Assembly (NCBI GenBank): GCA_963710735.1
Contig: CAVQBN010000013.1
Coordinates: 186,001-250,000, forward strand
DNA: 64,000 nt
From: FEN-1297 sp963710735
GTDB lineage: Bacteria; Bacteroidota; Ignavibacteria; Ignavibacteriales; Ignavibacteriaceae
Direction of reading: 5' to 3'
The position numbers were made by a program, and so were the translations under genes. Positions 1 through 7,399 of the stretch are shown in pieces. The notes under the pieces are model-generated. The model searched no databases, was not told the origin of the DNA, and worked only from the letters and a program-made list of their open reading frames with translations. The number at the start of each line of letters is the position of its first letter. The first letter of the stretch is position 1.

Positions 1-90
1 TCCTCTTACTTGTTCGTCGAACAGAGTGAAGGCTGAGAGGAGGATTAGGATGGGTTTATATGATTATAAATTAATTATCATTTGCATAAT

Positions 91-265
91 TGACCCACCC
101 CTTCCCCCTCCCAAGAGGGGACGACATGTTTTTTAAGAATTACAATATTATTTTTTATAATTATGATATGACAATAAGGCTTTTATAATAAGTAATCATC
201 ACAAGTAAAACGATAAGATGAAATTCAAAGTCCCCTCCAACGGAGGGGATTTAGGGGTGGGTTTG
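91..265. repeat. MITE-like element with GC-rich terminal inverted repeats
   Basis: Two GC-rich arms, about 92-122 and 230-264, are imperfect inverted copies of each other: ACCCACCCCT...CCTCC near the left end against GGAGG...AGGGGTGGGT at the right end. Each arm also contains its own small CCTC/GAGG hairpin. They enclose about 110 bp of very AT-rich sequence with no open frame. The architecture is that of a small non-autonomous transposable element or large palindromic repeat. I see no clear target-site duplication, so the mobile origin is inferred. Confidence 0.55.
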
Positions 266-289
266 TTTTTTTTAATTTTTACGAAAAGA

Positions 290-316
290 ATATCGGCGGG
301 ATGGTAAGAATTTTTA
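290..316 (-). promoter_or_regulatory. Candidate sigma-28 (FliA) promoter firing leftwards
   Basis: On the minus strand the sequence reads TAAA, 15 bases, then GCCGATAT. This matches the enterobacterial FliA consensus (TAAAGTTT-N11-GCCGATAA) in the -35 core, the spacing and seven of eight -10 bases. It would drive transcription out of the left end of the window, through the inverted-repeat element. No open frame follows within the window. The promoter role is inferred. Confidence 0.4.
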
Positions 317-499
317 TTAACATTTTGTACTCATTTGTCAAAGGTGCATTTAGTACTATATAATGTTTGTGTTGATTTAGTAAAAATATTTTAATATTAA
401 ATAATACTGAATCATGCGGTTAAAACAAAAATGGTTGACAAAATCTTTTTAACTTAAGTTATTATTAATTATTTAAACTCTTTTTCCCTTTTCAAAAAC

Positions 500-531
500 T
501 TGTTTATCGTGTAAAAAATTTATTAATTTTG
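500..531 (+). promoter_or_regulatory. Candidate Bacteroidetes-type promoter
   Basis: TTG at 500-502 and TAATTTTG at 524-531 are separated by 21 bases. This fits the TTG / TAnnTTTG arrangement known for the Bacteroidetes housekeeping sigma factor. It lies 50 bp before the start of the gene at 581. The motif is short and the region AT-rich, so support is weak. Confidence 0.25.
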
Positions 532-580
532 TATCAGTCAATGGGGGTAACCCGTATTTTACAGAGACAGTGGAGAAGCA

Positions 581-1186
581 ATGAAAAAATCCTTCCTTCT
601 AATTACAATCACAATTCTTTTATTTATCACGGGAAGTAATTCCGCGCAGAGCATAATCCATCCAGGCAGAGTCGGTTTTGGATATGCATACGGATATTCG
701 GACGTTAACGGAATGAATTTGTACGGCAACAGCTTTTATATTTCATCGGGACATATAGATTTTGTTTTAAATTTTTACGACCTGGAAACAGGTACTAAAG
801 ATATTCCCTATACTTCGGGAAGCATAAGCTATACAAGTATAAAACCGAACAGAAGAATTTATCCTTCATTCCATCTAGGTTATGGAGGCGGAAATAACGC
901 GGTATTAAGTTTTGGAATTTCTGTTGCGGGGGAAATATTCCACGATACGGATTTTAAAATTCTTCCCGAGGGCGGAGTTGAATTTGCGTACGCTAAGGGC
1001 GGCGGCGGAAACAGCAACGAAACAGAAACCTTTAACCTTGCCGGCAATGCGGGCTTTTACGCAAATGTAAATGTTGCTTTCGGCGGTGAGACCGTGCCGT
1101 TTTATATTACGCTTTCACCGGGTATTGAGGTTTCGTCTAAAGCTACATCTTATTCAATCGCCTTAGCAGCATCAATTGTACCATAA
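581..1186 (+). CDS. Putative exported outer-membrane beta-barrel protein
   Basis: The 201-residue product starts with a clear Sec signal peptide (about residues 1-22, ending near NSAQS). The rest alternates short glycine- and aromatic-rich segments typical of small outer-membrane beta-barrels, such as the GYAYGYSDV and YGGGNNAVLSFG stretches. No named family is recognised. It stands alone, convergent with the NYN gene 25 bp downstream. A weak GGAG ribosome site precedes the ATG. Calling it a porin-like or surface barrel is inference from composition only. Confidence 0.5.
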   Translation: MKKSFLLITITILLFITGSNSAQSIIHPGRVGFGYAYGYSDVNGMNLYGNSFYISSGHIDFVLNFYDLETGTKDIPYTSGSISYTSIKPNRRIYPSFHLGYGGGNNAVLSFGISVAGEIFHDTDFKILPEGGVEFAYAKGGGGNSNETETFNLAGNAGFYANVNVAFGGETVPFYITLSPGIEVSSKATSYSIALAASIVP

Positions 1187-1210
1187 CAATCTGCACATAA
1201 GGGGTTTTAA

Positions 1211-1966
1211 CTATTCTTTATTCCTTACATAGATAAGTTTAAATCTTTTATTTTGATGCTCTCTCTGCTCAATTTCAAATTTGCCGATTGATTTGATTAA
1301 AGGCGTAAGTTTTTGGAATCCGAAATTTCTGGAATCAAAGTTAGGCTGTTTTTTCTGAAGGAGATTACCCACATCGCCTAAAAAAGCCCAGCCGTCTTCA
1401 TCCGCAAGGTCGGATATAGTTGATGAAATTAATTTGATTACGCCAGGTGTTACTTTGTCAACTTCACTTTTCTTAGAAGATTTATCAACAACAACATCGG
1501 ATTCTTCAGCGTCAAGAAATTCGCTGGATTTGTTTTTAAGGATTTCTATGTAGATGAATTTATCGCAAGCTGCAATAAAAGGTTCGGGTGTTTTCTTTTC
1601 GCCGATGCCGAAAACTTTCATACCGGCTTCCCTTAACCTTGTTGCCAGACGTGTAAAATCGCTGTCGCTTGAGACCAGGCAGAAGCCGTTAACTTTTTCC
1701 GAATATAAAATATCCATCGCGTCAATTATCATCGCCGAATCGGTTGCGTTTTTACCGATGGTGTATCCGTACTGCTGAATGGGAACAATTGCGTTTTTCA
1801 GGAGAACATTTTTCCATTTTACCAGTGTGGGCTTGGTCCAATCCGCATAAATTCTTTTAATGGTAGGGTTGCCGTACTTAGCAATTTCCTCCATCATTTC
1901 TTTCACATAGGCAGAAGGAATATTATCCCCGTCAATTAATACCGCAAGCTTTAAATCTATTTCCAT
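1211..1966 (-). CDS. NYN-domain (LabA/DUF88-like) protein with C-terminal OST-HTH/LOTUS domain
   Basis: Residues 8-142 form an NYN/PIN-like nuclease fold. The acidic residues expected in the active site are visible: D12 and D14 in IDGDN, D76/D82/D85 in DSAMIIDAMD, and D101/D103 in SSDSDF. Residues about 174-248 look like an OST-HTH (LOTUS) RNA-binding domain (GVIKLIS, DGWAFLGDVG, FEIEQREH). Bacterial NYN-LOTUS proteins of this length are common and are presumed RNA-processing or RNA-binding proteins; substrates are mostly unknown. Single-gene unit. Confidence 0.85.
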   Translation of the reverse strand: MEIDLKLAVLIDGDNIPSAYVKEMMEEIAKYGNPTIKRIYADWTKPTLVKWKNVLLKNAIVPIQQYGYTIGKNATDSAMIIDAMDILYSEKVNGFCLVSSDSDFTRLATRLREAGMKVFGIGEKKTPEPFIAACDKFIYIEILKNKSSEFLDAEESDVVVDKSSKKSEVDKVTPGVIKLISSTISDLADEDGWAFLGDVGNLLQKKQPNFDSRNFGFQKLTPLIKSIGKFEIEQREHQNKRFKLIYVRNKE

Positions 1967-2119
1967 ATACTTCTCTTTTAATGTAGTATAAAATAATGAG
2001 TAATATTATGTATATCCAGCAGTAAATTAAATTTTGGTAAGAATAAATAAACCGGTTATTAATTATCCTTAATCAGCTGTTTCTACTTTGTACATAGAAT
2101 TTCTTTCTCTTCCGACTTT

Positions 2120-2147
2120 GTATAGAGGCATTGCAATTCGTCTCTAC
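2120..2147. repeat. Short palindromic repeat, family A (TAGAGACG type)
   Basis: An imperfect palindrome begins GTATAGAGGCATTGC and ends TTCGTCTCTAC. A second copy lies at 5124-5150. Both are intergenic and can form a short hairpin. It resembles the dispersed TAGAGACG/CGTCTCTA repeats found in many bacterial genomes. Confidence 0.5.
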
Positions 2148-2164
2148 TGAAGTCCCAACTCTTT

Positions 2165-2191
2165 TTTGAGACACACCGTAGTGCTTCTATA
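2165..2191. repeat. Short palindromic repeat, family B (TTTGAGACGC type), degenerate copy
   Basis: The sequence TTTGAGACACACCGTAGTGC followed by TTCTATA is a degraded palindrome. It matches the pattern of the better preserved copy at 4021-4054 and of another degraded copy at 3961-3990. It sits 18 bp after a family-A repeat, 30 bp beyond the 3' end of the GNAT-nitrilase gene. Confidence 0.4.
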
Positions 2192-2222
2192 CTTAACTTA
2201 ACAAAATTATTTTCACCTAAAT

Positions 2223-3758
2223 CTATTTTTTAAGAACAACTTCATAAAGGTCTTTCCTTCTGTCGAACCAGTTGAGTGTGCTTCCCTGCGATTTAAACCT
2301 TTTTAGAAGTTCCAGATCAACATCATGAATTACCACAGTTTCAACATTCGGTGTGCACTCGGCAGCAATTGCATCCCTTGAGAACATAAAATCAGACGGG
2401 GTAAATATACCAGACTGTGCATATTGGATATCCATATTTTCAACAAAAGGTAAGTTACCCACATTGCCTGCCATTACAGCGTATACTCCGTTTTCTATAC
2501 ATCTTGCTTGTACACATTGCCTTACACGAAGATATCCGTAGCGCTCGTCGGTACAGAATGGAACGAAAATTATCTCGGCGCCTTTAGAAACTGCAATTCT
2601 GCTTAATTCAGGAAACTCAATATCATAACAAATTTGTATGTTTATTTTTCCGCGGTCAGTCTCAAAAACTTCAATATTATCACCGGGTTTAACACCCCAC
2701 CATCTTCGTTCGTTAGGAGTTATATGTATCTTATATTGCTTTTCCATCGTCCCGTCCCTTCTGAAAAGATATGCAATGTTATAAAGGTCGTCTCCTTCCA
2801 GGGTAAAGTGGGAACCGCCGATAATATTTAGGTTATATTTTATCGAAAGATTGTTGAACAACTCAAGGTAGCGCGGAGTAAATTCCGCAAGTTTTCTCAC
2901 CGCAACACCGGGCCGTTCATTCGGGAGGAATGATAAAAGCTGAAGCGTAAATATCTCGGGGAACACTATAAAATCGCTTTTATAACCTGAAGCAACATCA
3001 GTAAAGTATTCGCATTGCTGTGCGAAATCCTCGAAGCTGTCAATCTCCCTCATCTGGTATTGCACGGCGCATATCCTTACTTTTTTCGAGGTGATGGTTT
3101 TCTTCCCTTTCTTAGGTATATAATCGATATTGGACCATTCGAGCAAAGTTGCAAAACCATCCGATTCCTCATCACTTCTAAGATAAGCAGGAATTATCCT
3201 TTTCAGAACAAAACCGTTTGCAAGCTGAGCAGTAAGAACGGGGTCGTGAATATCTTTGTTCATTACTTTGTCTATATATTCGCGTGCAGTCATCTTTGGT
3301 TTATACTTTTTATAACCGGGTATCCGGCCGCCGATAACTATGTTCTTCAGGTTGTACTTTCTGGCGACATCTTTTCTTGCGTCGTAGAGTCTTCGGGATA
3401 GCTTCATTCCCCTAAAATCCGGGTGCGTCATAATCTCAATGCCGTACAACGTTTCCCCTTCCGGATCGTGATTTGTAATGTAACCGTGTTCGCTTAGAGT
3501 TTGCCAGTCATCGCTTTCTTCATAAAGGTCAAAGTCAATAATAAGGCTGCTGGATGATGCTACTATATCACCTTCAAGTTCAATGCAAAGTTGTCCTTCC
3601 GGAAAATAATTTAACTGGCTTTCGAACTGATCAAACTTCCATGTTTGCATCCCCGGAAAGCAGAGTTTTTGTAAATGAATAAGTTTATCATAATCTTCAA
3701 GCTTAAGCTGACGAAGAACAATCTTTCTCTCCAATGTTTTAAGGTTTATTTTTTTCAT
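2223..3758 (-). CDS. GNAT acetyltransferase-carbon/nitrogen hydrolase fusion
   Basis: Two domains lie in one 511-residue chain. Residues about 12-215 are a GNAT N-acetyltransferase with the acetyl-CoA-binding stretch HPDFRGMKLSRRLYDAR (112-128). Residues about 226-505 are a nitrilase-family amidohydrolase with the full Glu-Lys-Cys triad: E268 in VFPEIF, K343 in QYKIHI and C377 in QICYDIEFPE. This fusion is a known family; the physiological amide substrate is unknown. Coupled acyl transfer and amide hydrolysis on one metabolite is inference. Monocistronic, with repeats on both flanks. Confidence 0.9.
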   Translation of the reverse strand: MKKINLKTLERKIVLRQLKLEDYDKLIHLQKLCFPGMQTWKFDQFESQLNYFPEGQLCIELEGDIVASSSSLIIDFDLYEESDDWQTLSEHGYITNHDPEGETLYGIEIMTHPDFRGMKLSRRLYDARKDVARKYNLKNIVIGGRIPGYKKYKPKMTAREYIDKVMNKDIHDPVLTAQLANGFVLKRIIPAYLRSDEESDGFATLLEWSNIDYIPKKGKKTITSKKVRICAVQYQMREIDSFEDFAQQCEYFTDVASGYKSDFIVFPEIFTLQLLSFLPNERPGVAVRKLAEFTPRYLELFNNLSIKYNLNIIGGSHFTLEGDDLYNIAYLFRRDGTMEKQYKIHITPNERRWWGVKPGDNIEVFETDRGKINIQICYDIEFPELSRIAVSKGAEIIFVPFCTDERYGYLRVRQCVQARCIENGVYAVMAGNVGNLPFVENMDIQYAQSGIFTPSDFMFSRDAIAAECTPNVETVVIHDVDLELLKRFKSQGSTLNWFDRRKDLYEVVLKK

Positions 3759-3960
3759 TTATTTATCTCTGAAATTTTTATTGAAACAAATTTGAGTTAT
3801 AATTATTTAGTTGAAAAATACCACAATAGCAAGTTTTTATTATAAACAATGGCTTATTTGTGAGCATAATTAATTGAATGGCAAGCTAAAACATTACTGG
3901 TTCATTGATATGCTGAGACTTGCTTAGAAGTATGTCGTAATAAAAATTCACAATTTATTT

Positions 3961-3990
3961 TTTTTTGAGATGCACAGTGGGAAATCTCTA
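3961..3990. repeat. Short palindromic repeat, family B, degenerate copy
   Basis: TTTTTTGAGATGCACAGTGG followed by GAAATCTCTA keeps the GAGAT/ATCTC arms of the family-B palindrome with a changed centre. It lies in the 308-bp gap 3759-4066, which otherwise holds only AT-rich sequence with no gene. Confidence 0.35.
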
Positions 3991-4020
3991 TTTTCGAAAA
4001 AACAAAATATTATCACAATT

Positions 4021-4054
4021 TTATTTAAGACGCGCTATAGCGCGTCTCAAATAA
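4021..4054 (-). terminator. Hairpin (family-B palindrome) acting as probable terminator
   Basis: AGACGCGC-TATA-GCGCGTCT is a perfect 8-bp stem at 4028-4047, extended by A/T pairs on both sides (TTTATTT/AAATAAA). It begins about 13 bp beyond the stop codon of the T9SS cargo gene, in the right place for a terminator. It is also the best preserved copy of the family-B repeat. Confidence 0.55.
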
Positions 4055-4066
4055 ATAGATACATTA

Positions 4067-4936
4067 TTATTTTAAAAGAATCATCTTTTTGCTTTGTATA
4101 AAGCTGCCTGCCTGAATCCTATAAAAATATATTCCCGACGGAGCTGCTGTATTATTTTTATCCCTTCCGTTCCATGTTACCTGGTAATGACCGGCATTCC
4201 GATGCTCATCAACTAAAGTTTTAATATGTTGGCCAAGTGAATTATAAATTGTCATGGTAACATTTTCACTAACCGGAATCTCATAATTAATTACTGTAGT
4301 TGGATTGAAAGGATTGGGATAGTTCTGCTTAAGTTTAAAAGATGTAATTGTTGTTGGTTCTTTAACGGAAGTAGCAGTACCGCTTAATGAAATATCATCA
4401 ATATAAAAAACAGAACCGGCATGTACAGTTCCGGAGGTATCTCCTAAAGTAAAAGTTATTAGACATGTATCTGCAGCCGCGGCTTGGGTATAAACTATTG
4501 GAAGGCTGAAATTAGTATAACCTGTTGCAGCAGGAAATTCTTTTGCCCATCCGGCAATACCACTTCCTTTACTCAAAAGAGTAACTGTCACAATTAATTT
4601 ATCCCCCTGTACTGAACTCAACTTATAATAACCACTAAGTGTAGAGTAATTTTGCGAGATAGGAAAGCCACTGTCTCCAATCTTGCCTGAAACAACAAGA
4701 GAATAGTAGACTACATTATTATTATTGATAGCTTCTCCTCTTAGTGAAGAAGCTCCGCTGTGAGCATCAGATGATTGTGTAACTGTTACCAGGTTAATGA
4801 TGGAAAGATTGTTAGTGAACCATCCATCCGGCTCTCCATTAGTCCACTGTTCAAAACCACCGTTCGGTACCTGTGCATAAGACCAAGCCATGAAACAGAC
4901 AACTAATAGAATAAATAATTGTATCCTGTAAAGCAT
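4067..4936 (-). CDS. T9SS-secreted protein with carbohydrate-binding-like domain
   Basis: The 289-residue product has an N-terminal Sec signal peptide (about 1-21). A jelly-roll-like domain follows (about 22-190) starting VPNGGFEQWTNGEPDGWF and ending SVFYIDDISLSG, as in carbohydrate-binding-like modules. A type A T9SS C-terminal sorting domain occupies about 203-289, with QNYPNPFNP, SLGQHIKTLVDEH and the GIYFYRI...KKMILLK end. It should cross the outer membrane by T9SS and be surface-attached or released. Ligand unknown. A GGAGGG ribosome site precedes the ATG. Confidence 0.85.
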   Translation of the reverse strand: MLYRIQLFILLVVCFMAWSYAQVPNGGFEQWTNGEPDGWFTNNLSIINLVTVTQSSDAHSGASSLRGEAINNNNVVYYSLVVSGKIGDSGFPISQNYSTLSGYYKLSSVQGDKLIVTVTLLSKGSGIAGWAKEFPAATGYTNFSLPIVYTQAAAADTCLITFTLGDTSGTVHAGSVFYIDDISLSGTATSVKEPTTITSFKLKQNYPNPFNPTTVINYEIPVSENVTMTIYNSLGQHIKTLVDEHRNAGHYQVTWNGRDKNNTAAPSGIYFYRIQAGSFIQSKKMILLK

Positions 4937-5123
4937 ATAGCCCTCCTCTTTTGAAATTATTTTAGATAGATTAATTACTCTCGATACAAGAATTAATTAT
5001 GAATGATAAATATCCGCATTGAAGATAATTTGAAAATATGGTTTATAAGTGAACAAAGCAATAGAAATGATTTAAATTAATTATTTGATAATACGAAGAG
5101 TTGTTCCCCAATTACATGTGTTT

Positions 5124-5150
5124 GTAGAGACGTATTGCCATGCGTCTCTA
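5124..5150. repeat. Short palindromic repeat, family A
   Basis: GTAGAGACGTATTGCCATGC followed by GTCTCTA: arms TAGAGACG and CGTCTCTA pair as an 8-bp stem around a 9-base loop. It is the second copy of the repeat at 2120-2147. It lies 26 bp beyond the end of the GIY-YIG gene and could also end its transcript. Confidence 0.5.
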
Positions 5151-5175
5151 TAAATTGTTAATTACTGCAAATAGA

Positions 5176-5532
5176 TTACTTTCTTGTATTGTACCCCTTT
5201 TCATCAAACGGCTGAAGCTTTTCTATCCACAATTGCTCAAGAACTTTAATATCTTCTTTATAATTATAATCAGGATCGTCTTTTGGTTTCAGCTCATCCA
5301 GAATATCAAAAGAAAAATTCTCTTCGCCGTATTTATTATAATCTTCCTGAAGTTCTTTAATATCATCGCTGTTTAGTTTCAGCTCAAACTTATGCCTGTT
5401 TATTCTTGCAGGTATGTTTTTATTGCTCCCAATAAATATTTTACCGTTAACCAGATTCTTTATCTGATAAACACCCATTGGTGTTAATGTTCTTTTATAA
5501 TCCTTTTTTATTTCGGATTTATTAATCATCAT
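5176..5532 (-). CDS. GIY-YIG domain endonuclease-like protein
   Basis: The 118-residue protein is almost entirely one GIY-YIG domain. GVYQIKNLVNGKIFIGS (about 20-36) is the GIY...YIG signature with Val and Phe substitutions, followed by the conserved Arg in ARINRH. The C-terminal LEQLWIEKLQPFDEKGYN is the usual closing motif with the acidic residue and GYN. It is a small stand-alone member without DNA-binding extension. Its start is 17 bp beyond the end of the M64 peptidase gene on the same strand, so co-transcription is likely. Target unknown. Confidence 0.8.
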   Translation of the reverse strand: MMINKSEIKKDYKRTLTPMGVYQIKNLVNGKIFIGSNKNIPARINRHKFELKLNSDDIKELQEDYNKYGEENFSFDILDELKPKDDPDYNYKEDIKVLEQLWIEKLQPFDEKGYNTRK

Positions 5533-5549
5533 TTATTCCTAATTAATTC

Positions 5550-7025
5550 CTATTCTGAATAAAACTTAATCATTCTTATAATTGCCGCCTCACAGACTTT
5601 GCAGAACGGTTTCTTCCCTTTGGAAAACATTATACAGTCTATCATAGGCCTGTATAAACCTTTGGATGAGTAACCCGCTCCTTCAAACGCGCCAACTTTG
5701 TCCCAATATTTACTGCTTCTTAAATTTTTATCCATTTCAAAAGTATGGTCTTTATCTTCTTTATTATATTCATCCTCAAGTTTTTTTATTTCTGCTGTAG
5801 AGATGTTATTTCTTTTTGCCTCGGCTATTTTATTATTTAATTCCCTTCTGCTTTTCTGCCAGGCATAGTCTTTTTCATCATAAGCTTCTTTTTCCCATGG
5901 AGTTGGAATCTCAGTTCCTGGAGTAACGTATTCTTTCCACTTTATATTATTAGTATCTAGCAGCGCTGTAATGTTCGGTTCAACAGGTTCAATTCCTTTG
6001 GGATAAAAATCATTATATGCAACATCCGATGAGTAATATTCATCTGCAAATCCTGCAAATGAATGCCCGAATTCGTGTAAGAACAAATATTCATGCCATT
6101 GATTATCGGCTGTAAAAGTGCAGTACAGGTTGTAAATGCCGCCGCCGCCGTAACGCTTATGATTAACCATAATATAAATTGCATCATAAGGAACATGCGA
6201 GGCAATATCGCGTAAAGCCTTATTATCTTCCGTTAAAAGATATCTTTCGGAACCGAGAGAATTGAATGTGCAGCTTAAGGCAGTATTCTTATATACTCCG
6301 TGCGTCGGTTCATCTACTCCGCTTTCAGCCGATGGTTTAAAGACTCCGTATATATTAAAATCTTTTTTAAAAGATTTATAAGGCTCCTGGCTTAAAAATA
6401 TTTTGGTGAATCTCTCAAAATCAGCTTTGAACTTTTCCTCTTCTTTTGCTGTATATCCTTCGCCCAATATTGCTATATCAACCTTAGTGTGCGGATCGCC
6501 TGACTTTATACCGTAAAAAACTTTTACGGAATTATCGTTAATCTTATCTTTTATTATACCGACGCTTGAAGGATCAATATCAACAGAATAAAATTCTTCC
6601 ATTTTATTATCACGGTCGCGCTTCTCCAAAGCAAATCTTATTTTATTTTTTGGATAAGGAATGAGGGCTGTCTCGGAATAAGTTCTCTTAATTCCCTTTA
6701 TTGCATCATCGCTTGTTTGATATTCTCCAAAGTAGCTGTCGAATCCCTTTGAAAAGATTAGATTGCCGGAAGCAACATCATAAATTTTAACATAATATCT
6801 TCCGTTGTTAAAATTGTCGATTAAATTCTTTTTGCTTCCCGCCCAAGTTCCATATTGATAAACTTGATCGAGAGTTACAAATTCTGTTTTTGCATCACCT
6901 ATATGGTAGTAATCAATCCGCATGGTTTTGTCGGTAAAATAGTCATCAAATTTTACCGGTGTTATTGCGGAAAGTGTTGATGGTATTATCATAATAATTG
7001 TAAGTAAAATATAAAATAATTTCAT
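5550..7025 (-). CDS. Exported M64-family metallopeptidase
   Basis: The product is about 491 residues from the ATG at 7025, which is preceded by a GGGGCAG ribosome site; an upstream in-frame start at 7049 lacks one. A signal peptide (KLFYILLTIIMIIPSTLSA) is followed by a beta-rich N-terminal domain. The M64 catalytic domain has the zinc motif HEFGHSFAGFADEYY near residues 317-331 (HExxH plus the downstream D/E typical of IgA-protease-like M64). The chain ends with a Cys-rich segment (CIMF, PFCKVCEAAI). Expected to act outside the cytoplasm as a zinc protease; substrate unknown. Confidence 0.85.
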   Translation of the reverse strand: MKLFYILLTIIMIIPSTLSAITPVKFDDYFTDKTMRIDYYHIGDAKTEFVTLDQVYQYGTWAGSKKNLIDNFNNGRYYVKIYDVASGNLIFSKGFDSYFGEYQTSDDAIKGIKRTYSETALIPYPKNKIRFALEKRDRDNKMEEFYSVDIDPSSVGIIKDKINDNSVKVFYGIKSGDPHTKVDIAILGEGYTAKEEEKFKADFERFTKIFLSQEPYKSFKKDFNIYGVFKPSAESGVDEPTHGVYKNTALSCTFNSLGSERYLLTEDNKALRDIASHVPYDAIYIMVNHKRYGGGGIYNLYCTFTADNQWHEYLFLHEFGHSFAGFADEYYSSDVAYNDFYPKGIEPVEPNITALLDTNNIKWKEYVTPGTEIPTPWEKEAYDEKDYAWQKSRRELNNKIAEAKRNNISTAEIKKLEDEYNKEDKDHTFEMDKNLRSSKYWDKVGAFEGAGYSSKGLYRPMIDCIMFSKGKKPFCKVCEAAIIRMIKFYSE

Positions 7026-7035
7026 AACTGCCCCG

Positions 7036-7056
7036 TTTAATATTAGCAATATTAAA
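7036..7056. promoter_or_regulatory. Perfect inverted repeat upstream of the M64 peptidase
   Basis: Arms TTTAATATT (7036-7044) and AATATTAAA (7048-7056) flank the 3-base centre AGC. The repeat lies 11-31 bp before the peptidase start, so it may be an operator or a 5'-UTR hairpin. The rest of the 350-bp gap to 7400 is AT-rich; I see only a TAGGAGC ribosome site before the gene at 7400. Confidence 0.35.
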
Positions 7057-7399
7057 ATGATAGATGCAAATTAAAAAGAATATGTTTAAATAATAACTAA
7101 TGTTACTCAAGATTAAATTTATTCAAACCAAGTTATAACTGAAATTATATTAGAACTAATTTTTCAATGGTTACATATAATATTTTATTTGCACATAATA
7201 ATTTTGTTTTGTAAAATATAATTATAATAACGGGGCAAAATATGGGGATCTTGCAAATAGGAAATTCTTTTTTATTTCTCAGCAAAATCAATTTTATTAT
7301 CTCTTTATAAATTAACATCATATGTAAAAATAAAAATTCATTGATGATACTATTAGTGAAGAAATTAAAGATCACTCGCTAAAAAATTAGGAGCTGTTT

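Noticed and set aside
11..23. TGTTCG-T-CGAACA palindrome at the window start as a LexA-type box
   Set aside because: It is within repeat-like intergenic sequence cut by the window edge, with no adjacent SOS gene visible.
2811..3330. GCCGATAA sequences as FliA promoters
   Set aside because: Both matches lie inside the GNAT-nitrilase coding sequence and lack TAAA at the 15-base spacing.
3015..3401. Plus-strand open frame inside the GNAT-nitrilase gene
   Set aside because: It is antisense to a well-supported gene with both catalytic motif sets, has no family features and no ribosome site.
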